A DNA stretch of 56,199 nucleotides from Mastigamoeba balamuthi (taxonomy: Eukaryota; Evosea; Mastigamoebida; Mastigamoebidae): positions 747,929 to 804,127 of the forward strand of contig CACRSC010000005.1 in NCBI GenBank assembly GCA_902651635.1. Reading direction: 5' to 3'. A model generated the notes under the pieces. The model made no database searches. It saw nothing but the letters and a program-made list of their open reading frames with translations, and was not told where the DNA came from. The translations under genes were made by a program, and so were the position numbers. This document shows, in pieces, positions 1 to 10,873 of this stretch (the first letter of the stretch is position 1; each line of letters starts with the position of its first letter).

Positions 1-414
1 AGCCGGGGGCCGCGTTGCCGGGAGCGACGCTTCGCTGGCCAAGCGGCGCCCGCCAGAGCCAGCGGACAGAGAGCCAAAAACCCCCAACCAACCCTTTGCC
101 CCTTTGCCCCTTTGCCCTGTGCCGCAGCCCCCGTGGCCTCTGTAAAGCAATTTGCACTTTGTTGCTGACGGAAAGAAAAGAACTGATTTGGCGTGAAGGC
201 GTGCGTGTAATGTTAGGAAGAGCCGAGAGAGAGAGCGAGAGAGAGAGCGAGAGAGAGACGACTGCGCCAGGCAGCAGGCAGCAGGCGGGCACTGGGCGCA
301 GCTCCCCCCAGAGGCCAGCTGCAGGCGCCAGCCAGCCAGCGAGGGGAGAGAGACACGAGAGAGAAGAAGAGAGGAGAAGAGACGGGGGTGAGGCCACCCG
401 GACGACGCGCTCGC
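1..414. other. 3' flank of Raptor gene with GA-rich microsatellite
   Basis: No gene is recognised here. It lies downstream of the Raptor stop codon. A purine-rich (GA)n tract with interspersed GAGC runs from about 222 to 262, and further GA-rich sequence lies at 345-385. The open frames through it are low-complexity and have no recognisable protein character. Confidence 0.6.
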
Positions 415-3400
415 TTAGTTGTGCTTGAGCGGCCCATCGGAATAGACCGACACCCACGAGTCGGTGCACCCCGCAGCCAGCAGCGGCCGATACCTGCGAA
501 CCAACCAACCAATCAATCGAATCGAAATCAAATCGAAATCGAATCAATCGGAAAAAGTCGCATCAGCCGCGCGACAGGATCCAAACCACGACGACCCAAT
601 CAATCGAATCGAAATCAAATCAAATCAATCGGGGGAAAAGTCGGATCAGCTGCGGGCGGGGTAAGGGCGCACGGGTGGAAGGCGAGGCACGAGACGGGGC
701 CGATGCGCTGGCCGAGGAAGCCCTCGTGGTACTTGATGGTGTTGCACTCGTCGCCGTTGATGCCGTGGATCTTGATGCGCTGGGCCGCGCTGCCGCTGGC
801 GATGATGGGCGCGTGCTGGTGCACGGCGAGCGCCGTCATGCTCTCGTGGACGACCGTCGCGTGGCTGTGGGGGCTCGCGACGTCCCAGAAGCGTATCTCG
901 CCGCTCGAGCTGCCGCTGATGATGACCGTCCGCGCCTCGCTGAGCGGCGACATGGCCACGTTGAGGATGTAGCGCCGGTGCTCCTGCGTCGACGCGATGC
1001 AGGCCGTCCGCGGCGGCGCGCGCACGTCGAACAGCCGCACGCTGCCGTCGCCGCAGCCGATGGCGAAGAGGCGCCCGCTGCCGTTGCCCCCGCGGTCGCT
1101 CGAGATGGCCGTCACGCTGCGGTCGCAGTTGGTGGGTATCTCGACGGCGCTCTGCTCGGCCGCCAGGTCCCACAGGCGCACGACGCTCACGTCGCCCGTC
1201 GTCAGCAGCATCCCCGCGTCCAGCCAGTCCATCAGCAGCCCCGACCCCTCGATCCCGCGCGGTATCAGGTCCGGCAGCGCCTTCCACGACGTCACCAGCC
1301 GCCGCACGCTCGAGTCGGGCGAGCTGAACTCCTTCCACGCCCTCACCACCCCGTCATCTGCACAAGAGAGACAGGGAATCAGGGAGAGATATTCCGGACT
1401 ATATCCGCGGATATTTTATCCCCGGGAGATATCCCGGAATCGGGCGGTCGTCTACGCAACTGGAGCCGACGACGAGGAGGCTGTTGTCCTGCTCGTTGGC
1501 GAAGCTGAGGGCGGTGATGCGGCTCTGGAGCGGGTTGAGGTTGCTGAAGAAGCTGAGCTTCTTGGCCGAGACCCAGTCCCAGACGCTGAGGCCGTCCTTC
1601 TCGTCGGCGACGGCCAGGATGTCGCGGAAGGGGTGGAAGAGCAGCATGCTCAGCACAAAGTCCCCGTCCGTCATCACCGACACCTCGGTCGACAGCTTCC
1701 GCCGCTCGGCGCTGCTCCGCCACTGCGAGCACGTCTCCCGCGCCTCCCGTATCACCCCCATGTTCTGCTGCAGCCGCTGCTCCTTGGCCTTGTACTCGGG
1801 CGACGTCTGCTCACATCACACGCAGCCGCACAGAGGGCGCCCAAATCAGTTGAATGACGTCACACGAAAAGAGTGCAGCAGCAGCAGCAGCGCAACTCGG
1901 TCCTCGGCGAGGCGGTTGAGGAGGGGCCCGTAGAAGTACTCGCAGGACCACTCGAAGTAGTCCGAGCGCAGCGCAATCTCCTCGGCGGGGCCCTGCTGCT
2001 GCCCCAGCGACGGCGCGGGCGCGGCCTCTGCGCCGCCCAGCAGCGGTGCCGGGGGCGCCGTGGGGTCGCCGCCCCTGCGTCGCCCCGAGAGCCCCGAGAG
2101 CACCGCGGACCTCCGCGCCCCGGGGTTCAACGACCGCCGGGACCCGCCCGCCGAGAGCGACCCCGACGACGCGTACGAGGCGGAGGAGGAGGAGGCGTCG
2201 ACCTGGCGGAGGACGGCCTGGACGATGCGCTCGCTGCGGACCATGACCTCGGACCAGGGGTCCGTCGTCATCGTCATCAGGTTCTTCCACAGCCACGCGT
2301 ACACGCTCGTCGGCGACGGCGTCCCGCTGGCCGACGACGTCGCTGGCTGCGCCGCCCTGGCCTGCTGCTGCTGCTGCTGCTGCTGCGGCGGCGGCTGCAC
2401 CACGAGCTGCCCCCCCTGCGTCCCCTGCGGCCCCTTGGAGGGCGACGTCGAGAGCAGCTGCGGAGGGATCGGTGGCGGCGCTACGGGCTGCGGGGGCATC
2501 GACGACGGCGGCGACTGCATCGCAGGCGAGTGGTCAGGGCCTGCGGCGGTGACTGCGGGGACAGAGGTCGAGACGGGGCCCGTGTCCTGCTCGCCCCTGC
2601 GGACGTTTCCTGCGCTCCTGCGCAGGTCGACAGACGAGCGCACCGACACGGGCAGCGAGGCCGACGAGGCGGCCGCGGCCTCGCGCTGCTCCTCGTCGAG
2701 CATGTCGGCGGCGGCGTCCTGGAAGGCCTGGTGGTGTGCGGCGACGAGGCGCGAGAGGGCGACGACGAGCTCGCGGCGGACGACGGGGCTGGCGTCCTGC
2801 ATCGAGACAAAGAGCCGCAGGCCGATGTTGAGCTCCACGTTGCCCCGCGCCTCGACGGCGGCCCCGGAGCCGTAGGGCGGGCCGATGAAGGTGCCCAGCG
2901 CGAAGACGGCGGCCGCGCGGACCTCGGGCGCGTCGTCGAGGAGCAGCTTGAAGAGGCGCTCGTCCACGACGCCCATCTGGATGGCCGCCCACTTGGCGTC
3001 GCCCATGCCCTCCCACAGCTTGCCCAGGCACAGCACCGCCCACTTGCGCAGCATCGCGTCGGGCTCCGCCAGCAGCTTGGCGCACACCGGCAGCAGCCCC
3101 GCGGCCAGGCACGCCTCCTGCGCCGGCCGGCACCCGTCGACTGCGACGCGACGTGGCGTTTTGCCTGCGTTGAGTCACGGGGAAACATGCCTGCGTCGCG
3201 TCATCGCCGAGGGGGGGGAGGGGGCCTCGCACCGAGGACGCTGAGGATAAAGGCCGACATGTAGCGGAGCTCGGCCGAGGGCAGGCTGGTGCCGAGGACG
3301 CTGATGAAGTAGTTGTGGCCGTTCTCGCGGAGCAGGTCCTGCTGGCAGGCCTTGTCCGTGTCGTGTATGAGCAGCTTGGTCCAGATGAAGACGAGCACCT

Positions 3401-5658
3401 CGCGCAGCTCGGGCGCGGGGCTGACGAGCAGCTTGAGCACGTAGGGGAAGATGCCGACGCTGAGCGACTGCGCGGCGGCCCAGGGCCCCATGTCGAGGAA
3501 GCGCGCGAGCAGCAGCAGGGCGCGGTGGCGGTACGACTGGCTCAGCAGCACCTGCAGCACAATCGGCAGCTGCTCGGGCGGGCTCTTGTCCTCGGACCCG
3601 AACTCGAGCCACACCTCAAACGCCGTCAGCTGCTCCGAGAAGAAGCTGCTCGGCTGCGCAGCCGCGACCACACAGCACGCGTCAGCTCAGGCGCACCAAG
3701 CGAACAGAGGGGGAGGGGGGCGATGCGACACAATCGCAAGGGGAGAGAACACGCAGCGCAGAGCACAGCAAGAAGAGAGGCAGAACATAGAGCAAATCAG
3801 CGATGGGCAGTGGGCCCACCACGGCGTGCCACGCAAGTGCACTGGCACCCAAACCTCGGAGAACGAGAGCAACACAATGCCGGGCAGTGCAGCGACGCGA
3901 CAGCAGCACAAAGCAAAGCAAAGCAAAGCAAAGCAAAGGATAACGAAACCACAGCACCGCAGCACATGCGGGGCAATGGAGCGGCACGACAGCCGCGAGG
4001 CACCCCCAGCTGGGCACAGGAGGGGGTAGACGTAGGCACGGCAGAGAGAGGACGAATAAAAGCCAGAGAGGAGGGAGAAGAGAGGGAGAAGGGAGGGAGG
4101 GAGCTCGCTGGCTCACGTAGTACTCGGCCGAGGGGTCCTGGAGCAGGCGCGGCATCTGGGCGAGGCACATGTCGACGGCGAGGTCCCAGGCCTCCCAGAG
4201 CGGGTGCTTGAAGGCCGGGGGCAGGCGCGGGACCGAGACGGGGACGCAGTTGAGGGAGCGCATGATGCGCTCTGCGAGGAGGAAGTTGCGGAAGAGCGAG
4301 GCGACGAGGAGGTCCTGGCGGAAGAGCTTCTGGAAGAGCTCGCGCGGGAGGATGTTCCAGGCGATCGTGTCGGTGATGGTCGTGAAGATCCAGTTGAGCT
4401 CGCCCAGCGGCGTGCGCCTGTTGTTGGGCAGGCCCGGCAGGCGGTCGATCATGTCGGGCGAGATCTTGTGCAGGCGCGAGTGCTTGCAGAACCAGAGCAG
4501 CGCGATGCGTATGGGCGTCGTCAGGCACGACGTGAAGATGTCGGCCGGGTAGTCGGGGTTCATGGGCAGCAGCTCGTTCTCGCCGCAGGCCGCCAGCAGG
4601 ATGTAGTCCTGGCTGGCCTGCGGGGCCGCGGCGACGGCGGGGTCGTCCTTGGGCCGCTGCTCCATGAACCGCACGAACCAGTTGACAATGAGCCCCGCGC
4701 AGTTGCAGTCAAAGACGTAGAGCGAGGGGTTGCCGACCCAGCCCTGCAGCTCGTAGATGCTCAGCGGTATGTACTGCGTGTAGTTCTTGTTGAAGACCCA
4801 GATCTCGCCGTTGTGCGTCGGCTGCGGCACGCCGTGCCCGTTGTAGTGGAACAGCTGCCGGTCGTCCTTGTACCCGCGCCTGTGCGACGTGCACAGCCGC
4901 CGCACGTCGTCCACCGTCGGGTCCAGGCACTGCTTGTACCGCGCCTTGCTCTGCCACCGCTCGTACTGCGCCTGCAGCGCCTTCCCGATCTGCTCCAGCG
5001 CCTTCTGCGCCGGCTGCTTGGTCGGGTCGATCCAGCACTCGAGCTTGGCGCACGGCCGCGGCTTGATGATGTCCGGCGGGTCCACCCCGATGTTCAGGCA
5101 CAGCACCAGCGACGCGCTCACCGTCCTCATCTGCGCACCGGCCGTCAGCACGGAATCGGAACCAAAATCCAGATCCAGATCCTGTGAGATTCATCCCCAC
5201 ACCCCCCCGTTCAAACGTTGCCTGCACAGAGGGGGTGGGAGGAAAATCTGAAATCTGCGGTACGGTGGAGAGGTGGAGAGAGGTGACGTGGGTGGGTGAC
5301 GTGTGGTGACGTGCCCTGTCCTTGGACTTCCACGGGATGGCAGGGCGGCGCAGGGCGGGGTCGGGAGACGCCCCCGCGTGCCTGCGCTCGTTGAACAGCA
5401 GCGGCTGGTACAGCACCGCCATCGGGCCCCGCCGCTTGGCCTCGTCCGCGCCCTTCTTCGCGCCCTGCGCTCGCAATTCAATTCAAATCAATCCGATTCG
5501 ATTCAGTCCGAAACTGTATTTGCTGTTGATGCGACTTTTCGCCCCCCCCCCCCGCCCCCGCGCGGCCGTACCGTGGGCGCCGGGCAGTTCTCGAACAGCG
5601 ACCGCGCAACCGGCGGCGGCGTCATCCCACCGCCCGGCGGCGGCGACGACGTCGGCAT
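415..5658 (-). CDS. RPTOR: Raptor, regulatory-associated protein of TORC1 (8 exons)
   Basis: Raptor is the substrate-recruiting scaffold subunit of TOR complex 1. Exons read on the minus strand: 5658-5572, 5464-5315, 5130-4117, 3653-3233, 3140-1897, 1806-1461, 1357-673, 493-415. They sum to 4026 nt, in frame, giving 1341 residues against about 1335 in human Raptor. The order matches the family: a caspase-like RNC domain ([11 protein letters not shown], then [19 protein letters not shown] and [11 protein letters not shown]), HEAT-type repeats ([48 protein letters not shown]), a low-complexity Q/S/P-rich insert, and a C-terminal WD40 propeller ending [14 protein letters not shown]. Most junctions are GT-AG with matching phase, and donors GTGCGC and GTTGCG recur. 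The exon 2 donor at 5314 appears to be GC rather than GT. The start is uncertain: an in-frame ATG also exists at 5820. I preferred 5658 for length and because the extra stretch looks low-complexity. Confidence 0.95.
494..672 (-). repeat. Last Raptor intron with AATCG-type simple repeats
   Basis: The intron between the last two Raptor exons is filled with imperfect CAATCGAATCGAAATCAAATC-like units (about 505-560 and 595-630). It ends in TTCGCAG at the acceptor. The donor is GTGCGC. Confidence 0.7.
3654..4116 (-). repeat. Raptor intron (463 nt) with AAAGC pentamer array
   Basis: This is the longest Raptor intron, with donor GTGAGC at 4116 and acceptor GCGCAG at 3654. A short pentamer microsatellite (AAAGC)n on the plus strand lies near 3907-3938. 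Nothing else is recognised inside it. Confidence 0.75.
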
Positions 5659-6513
5659 CACAGTTTCGGCCCTGCGCTCCAGCGCTGAGTTTGTTGTCCC
5701 GCCCGGCCAGCAGGCGGTGCAGGCGAGGTGGGGGGCAGAGAAAGGGAGAGAGAGGCAGAGAGGGAGCGCCCGCTGGGCCCGAGTGGGGGGCGTGGGAGGG
5801 AGGGCGCACGGGTCTTCCATGGGGTGATGTGGCAGGTGGGGTTTGTGTCCGCTACGCTACGGGGCCGGCGCGCCGCCCACGGGGGTGCTGGCGCGCGGGG
5901 GTTTCCGAGGGGGGTGGGCGGGGGGGGCCTGCCGGGGGGGCTAGGGGGCGGGCGGAGGTGGCCCGTGGGGGTGTGGCGACGGTCGAGGGCGCGCGCGAGG
6001 ACAGCACCGCCGATCCGACGCGATTTCTCTCTTGGGATGAAAAGAAGATACCGCCGAGATATTCTGATGATATCTCTCTCCCCCGCTGCGCTGGCTGTGT
6101 TGACCGGTGCCGGCCACTCGGCCACTTCCGCAGAGGACCCCCGCGGAATAGTGCACTATTTCTCTTTTTCTTCCGTAGTCCGAGCCGAAGCAATTGAACT
6201 GGGCTCTGCCTCTGGGCGGAGATATGCGGGGCTGAGATATCGGGCCCCTACAGCCAGATCGGCGGCCGCCAAATCGGCCAGACGGGCAAGTGTGTGCGAC
6301 GTGACGCCGTGCCCACACCCGGTGTGGGCATACTTTTCGCGGCCACGAATCGGGCCGAGATATCCGCATCCCCCGGCCAACCGCAGATCGGCAGTGCACC
6401 ACATCATCAGCCCTGTCGCATCGCACCCGCCCACAGCACAGCCCCCTCCCCTCTCCCCCTCCCCCGCCAGTGCCAGCGGGAAAAAGTCGCATCAGTTGCA
6501 CAGAGGGCGGGCC
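5659..6513. promoter_or_regulatory. Head-to-head intergenic region, Raptor / SIAE-like
   Basis: This 0.85-kb divergent region must hold the promoters of the minus-strand Raptor gene and the plus-strand esterase-like gene. No classical TATA box is evident. It contains several GATATC/GAGATAT motifs (about 6055-6080, 6219-6242, 6355-6368) and a GC-rich, G-tract-rich half at 5870-5960. Long open frames here look like composition artefacts. Confidence 0.4.
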
Positions 6514-8687
6514 ATGACGCAACACCACGTCACAGCGCTGCTGCTGCTGCTCGCGGGCTGCTGCTGCTGCGGCTGCGCGGGCGCCGCGCTGCTGAGCAAC
6601 GTGTTCGCCGACGACATGGTGCTCAGCTGGACCGCCCCGCGCCTCTACGGCCACGCGGCGCCGGGCGCTCAGGTGCGCGGAGGGCACAGACGGGGCACAG
6701 CAGCGCAGGGGCCCACACCCCCACACCCTCCCACGATCTCGAGACGAATTATCGCGATATTCCGTGACATCACAGGAAAATCCCGGGAATTCCAGCTGGG
6801 ATATCCGAATCGCGCGAAAATACATTATTTGTGGCCGCCGAAAAATCTCGCGCTGACGGGGAGGGGAACACTCGCAACGCCACCCGCCCGCGGCCGGGCA
6901 GGTGGCCGTCGTCGTGGACGAGGAGAAGGAGCACGTGGCCACGGCCGACGGCAGCGGGTTCTGGAGCGCGAGCCTGCGGCCGCGGGCGGCTGCGGACCCC
7001 GCGACGGGGGCGCAGGGGGGGCACAGCGTCAGCGTGACCGACGGCGCCGCACACGTGGCGCTCGGCGGCGTCCTCTTTGGCGACGTCTTTGTCTGCACGG
7101 GCGCCGCCAACATGGCCTTCCCCGTCGCCAGCGACCAGCGCAACAAGTCCGAGATCAACGCGGCCTCCAAGGTGCGGCGCGCTCTCCCGGATTCAATTGA
7201 TTTGGGCCCGCAGGAAACCCCCAAAACAAAACCCCCCTCCCCAAAAGACCCAGAAAAAGCCACCCCCGCTGTGGGCCGGCCCCATCCGCGCAATCCTCAC
7301 AGCTCTGAATGGTCAGCACAAGCGCGCAGACCAGAGCACCAGCGGGTGTTTCGCTTTCTTCCTGAAAACAATTTTATCTTATTCGAGTTCAATTGCGTGG
7401 CGACGGCGGAGGGGCCTGTGCTTGTGCAAGGGGGGAGCAGAGGCCCAGCGCTCCCTACGAGCACTCGCACCGTAGGCAGGAACTGACCACTGTTGTGCTG
7501 TGCCTGATCCGTGGCCGCCCTTGCAGTACACGGGCATCCGGCTGCTGCGCGTGCAGGCCGCCACGAGCGACGCCCCCGAGCGCGAGCTCCCCGTGGGGCC
7601 CGAGGCGCCCTGGGCCGCCGCTTCTGCGCGCACGGTGCGCCAGTTCAGCAGCGTCTGCTGGCTCTACGGCCGCGCGCTGGCCGACGACAGGGGCACCGCC
7701 ATCGGCCTCGTGCAGGCGTCGCTCCCGGGCACCGCCGCCGAGGACTGGTCCCCCACGGGCTCCCTGGCCACCTGCCCCTGCGCCTCCCAGAGCTCCTCCT
7801 CCCACTACAATGGCATGCTGGGTACCTCAATACCCCCTTTCCACATCATTCAATTGATTATTTCGCGCGGCGGGAATATTAAGACAATCTTAATAAACCC
7901 GGAAATCTGACCGCCGGGGGCCACCGCGAGCGCAGCGCCGTTTGAGCAGATGGCCCTCGCCGCCGTCGTGGTCTACCAGGGCGAGGGCAACGTGGCCGAT
8001 CCCGACTGCTTCGCGTGCGTGTTCGCGGCGCAGATCCGCGGGCTGCGCGAGCGGTTTGCGGCGTCCAACGCCACGGCGGCGTCAGCGGGGCTGCCCGTCC
8101 TCTTCGTGGTCGCGGCCCCATGGGTCGACGCCGAGCTGGGCGACGCGGTGGCGCTGCTGCGGCTGGCGGAGATCGAGGCGCTGCAGGTGGGGGGCGTGTG
8201 CGCGGCGTCGGCGACGGACCTGGGGGACGCAGGGAGCAGCGGCGGGGCAGTGCCGACGGCCAAGAAGATGGTGGGGGTGCGGCTGGGGCTGTGCGCGCAG
8301 CGGTACGTGTACGGGGCGCGGAGGGCGGTGTACGAGGGCCCAGTGGCGGAGAGGGTGGTGGCGCACCCTGCGGGGCGGAACGTGGCGGTGGAGCTGCGGT
8401 ACAGCGAGGGCAGCGTGGGGTCGGGGCTGCAGCTGCGGGACGAGCCCGAGTGCCCGGTGGCCGACGCGCGGGCGTGCGGGGCTGCGTGGGAGCTGCGGGG
8501 CAGCGACGGCGTGTGGCGGGCCAGCTACGCGGCGGAGATCACGGCGACCAACACGGTGACGGTGGCCGCGACGATGCCGCTGGGCGTCACGGCCACGCAC
8601 ATCCGCTACGCCTTTGCCCAGTGGCCGCTCTGCACCGTCTACAACGACGACGGGCTGCCCTCTCTGCCCTTCGTGGCCAAGCTCTGA
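6514..8687 (+). CDS. SIAE-like sialate O-acetylesterase, secreted; predicted catalytically dead
   Basis: Exons 6514-6672, 6902-7171, 7527-7821 and 7936-8687 join in phase to a 491-residue protein, near the usual size of about 520. Residues 1-25 are a hydrophobic, Leu/Cys-rich signal peptide. Family landmarks follow in order: NVFADDMVLSW, a carbohydrate-module-like beta region, VLFGDVFVCTGAANM (residues about 110-124), RQFSSVCWLYGRAL, IGLVQASLPGTAAEDW, AAVVVYQGEGN, and a C-terminal YAFAQWPLCTVYNDDGLPSLPF block typical of SIAE ends. The family removes 9-O-acetyl groups from sialic acids using a Ser in a GQSNM motif and a downstream His in an IHP motif. Here the first reads GAANM (7100-7114) and the second aligns to a segment without His (around AVPTAKKM). 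I therefore infer a pseudoenzyme, possibly a binding protein. The frame is intact over four exons, which argues against simple decay. Confidence 0.85.
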
Positions 8688-8873
8688 CCCCCCCCTTGGG
8701 GACTTCAGCCCCTGGGTTGGGGAGAGTGAGAACCATCAGGCCGACCCTAACAAGTAACACGATGCAATTGTACCCAAGTGCCGAACGTCTTGATCAGTAT
8801 TTGCTTTATCCACGACGCGCGAGCACCCAGACACAAGGAGGGCCATCCCATGGGTGGCGGTGCGCTGTGCCCC
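8688..8873. other. Convergent intergenic spacer
   Basis: A short spacer between the stop of the SIAE-like gene and the stop of the fascin-like pseudogene on the opposite strand. Nothing is recognised in it. Confidence 0.6.
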
Positions 8874-9496
8874 TCACACAGGAACGATGGTGAAGTGCTC
8901 CCACGTGTCCGCCAGGTCCCTGTTCACGTTGGCGCGGCTGTCGTCGTCGCCGTAGGCGCACAGGTAGCGGCCGTTGTGCCTCGACCTGATGCTCCACGCG
9001 ACGCCGCGCTTGTCGTCGACACCCGTGAAGTCCAGGGCCCACGCAGCACGGTCTGCGTCACAGTGGTCCCACCAGGTCTCGACTCCGCTGCCCGGCGTCA
9101 TCATGTAGAGCCCCTGCCCACGTTCTTGATGCAGTAGTCTCCGTTGGGCGCCTTCTCGAAGACCCACTTTGTCCGGGGATCGTTCCCTGTGGTCGGTGAC
9201 GTGCGTGCAGTCAGATAAGGGCTGGTGGGAGCGAACAGAACTCACCAGATGTCGACCTGTAGTGCTTGATCTCCTTCTCGTCGTTGGTCTGCAGATAGGA
9301 GCTGATGGACGTGATGATGTGCATCTCCTTGCCCACCACAATGTCCTGCGTCTTCACAATCTCCCACCTCCAGCATAACCTCCTGAGCAGTACACCGTAC
9401 TCTGCCACCTTGCCAACATCTTCCAAGTCAGGAACTGCCAAACGGAACCTGCTGCGAGTGGCCCATATGGCTGTGAAGGGCGATCCCACAGGAGTC
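8874..9496 (-). pseudogene. Fascin-like beta-trefoil gene copy 1, 5'-truncated and frameshifted
   Basis: Two exons of the secreted fascin-like family remain: 9496-9246 (contains GKEMHIITSISSYLQTNDEK) and 9186-8874 (contains GLYMMTPGSGVETWWDHC and the C-terminal TWEHFTIVPV). The last exon is 313 nt, while the equivalent exon in the other three copies is exactly 314 nt. The missing base is in the stretch coding NVG-GLYMM near 9110-9117 and shifts the frame. No signal-peptide exon is found upstream (9500-9720), so the 5' half is also missing. It could still be a gene if the deletion is a sequencing error, but the missing first exon makes that less likely. Confidence 0.75.
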
Positions 9497-9721
9497 CTAC
9501 AGGGAGGGGAGCATTAGTAAATAAAACCAGTCACAGTGCCAAAACAAGCGAAAATGCCGGAAAAATTCACACACTATCAAGAATAAAGGGGGATCGCATG
9601 CCACGCTGGCGAATAAAATGATTGATACAGGACGTGACGTGCTGAGTGCAGTTTTTCTTCGAAAGTCAGGTCATTCCGCGAAAGCCGCTCCGTTTGTTTG
9701 TCACTTTAGTTCTCTGGGCCG

Positions 9722-10453
9722 ATGCACTGTGCGAGGCCACTCGACACCGACAGTACCCCGTGCCACGAGGAGAAGCCCGCCTACTGGCTTGACGAGGGCA
9801 TCGTTCCCTTCCCTCTGCTGCCCCCGGACATCGACGGTGGCTCCGCGTCGCCCTCGCTGTGGCCGCCCATGCTCCCCCACATGCACCCGCTGCCCCTGCC
9901 CCCGCTGGGCACCCGCTGCCCCCTGGCCCCGGGCATCGACGAGCGCCAGGGCGACCTGCTGGCCTCGGGGGCCGACGTGGTCGTGCACTGCGCCAACTGT
10001 CAGTGCCACATGGGCTGGGGCGTCGCACGCTCCATCGCCAGCGCCTGGCCAGCGACCCTGGCAGCCGACAGGCGCACCCCTGCGGGCGACGCGCGCAAGC
10101 TGGGACACTACAGCGCGGCGCTGGTGGCCCCCGGGGGCCCGCTGGTCGTGAACCTCTACGGCCAGGTGCGCTACAGCAGCCAGCAGCAGCAGCGCAGGCA
10201 CGTCTCGTACAGCGCCCTGCGCTGCGGGCTCCTGCGCCTGGCCAGCGCCCTGCGCAGGCAGCTCGGGGCCGAGGGCATCCGGGGCCTGCGCGTGGCCACG
10301 TACTGGCTGGGTTGCGACAGCGCAGGGGGAGACCCCGCCGTGGTGCGCGGGATCCTCGAGGAGGCCTTGGCCGGCATGCACGTGACCGTCTGGACCCTCG
10401 ACAGGCAGCACCGCAACCGCCTGGGCGCAACGGAGCCGCCCAGGCCCCGCTGA
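9722..10453 (+). CDS. Macro-domain protein (ADP-ribose-binding / de-ADP-ribosylating type)
   Basis: A single-exon frame of 243 residues begins at ATG 9722. Residues about 1-70 are Pro-rich and unassigned. From about residue 75 the macro fold is visible: GDLLASGADVVVHCANCQCH, then MGWGVARSIASAWP, a GDARKLGHYS segment, VVNLYGQVRY, and near the end LGCDSAGGDPAVVRGILEE. The last resembles the glycine-rich phosphate-loop block (GCGLGGGDW in Poa1/TARG1-type relatives). Such domains bind ADP-ribose and often hydrolyse ADP-ribosyl groups; substrate cannot be deduced. There is no signal peptide, so cytosolic or nuclear action is likely. It sits between two fascin-like copies on the other strand and appears unrelated to them. 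Confidence 0.75.
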   Translation: MHCARPLDTDSTPCHEEKPAYWLDEGIVPFPLLPPDIDGGSASPSLWPPMLPHMHPLPLPPLGTRCPLAPGIDERQGDLLASGADVVVHCANCQCHMGWGVARSIASAWPATLAADRRTPAGDARKLGHYSAALVAPGGPLVVNLYGQVRYSSQQQQRRHVSYSALRCGLLRLASALRRQLGAEGIRGLRVATYWLGCDSAGGDPAVVRGILEEALAGMHVTVWTLDRQHRNRLGATEPPRPR

Positions 10454-10873
10454 GACAACGCTCCTCCGCTGCTCCGAAGGCTGCAGATCGCGTTGGCCAG
10501 GATACGGGAATCGATCTCCACAGTCCTAAGTACAAGGGTTGCATAGTCATTGCCAATCGCTTGCACAAACATGCCCCACTCATCGGATGCCCTGCCGGTT
10601 CATACAGACACACAAACCAAAGGCTGCTTGATTCAACCAAAACCTGTGCTATGGGACCGCTTGGTCAAGGTGTCGGGCGTCTTCACCATCCCCCCTTCCT
10701 GCCACCATCAAACAAACGCCGTACTGGCCTCCAGGAGGCAAAATGATGCAAAGCAATGGGAAACCAAAGGCATGAAACCAACAACCCGTGCCAAAGGGAA
10801 TTCTAGGTCATTCAGGCATTATGGCCGTCTTCCGAGAGGAGAAGCGGCAACGGGAGGGGCTTCTTGGCTGCAC
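10454..10873. other. Intergenic region, convergent
   Basis: About 420 nt between the macro-domain gene and the stop of fascin-like copy 2. No gene or repeat is recognised. The stretch just before the fascin stop (10800-10870) resembles the matching 3' flank at 12540-12620, so it belongs to the duplicated unit. Confidence 0.5.

Noticed and set aside
387-3264. Long plus-strand frames opposite Raptor
   Set aside because: Arg/Gly/Ala-rich shadows of GC-rich antisense exons; they lack domain similarity and overlap the well-supported Raptor exons.
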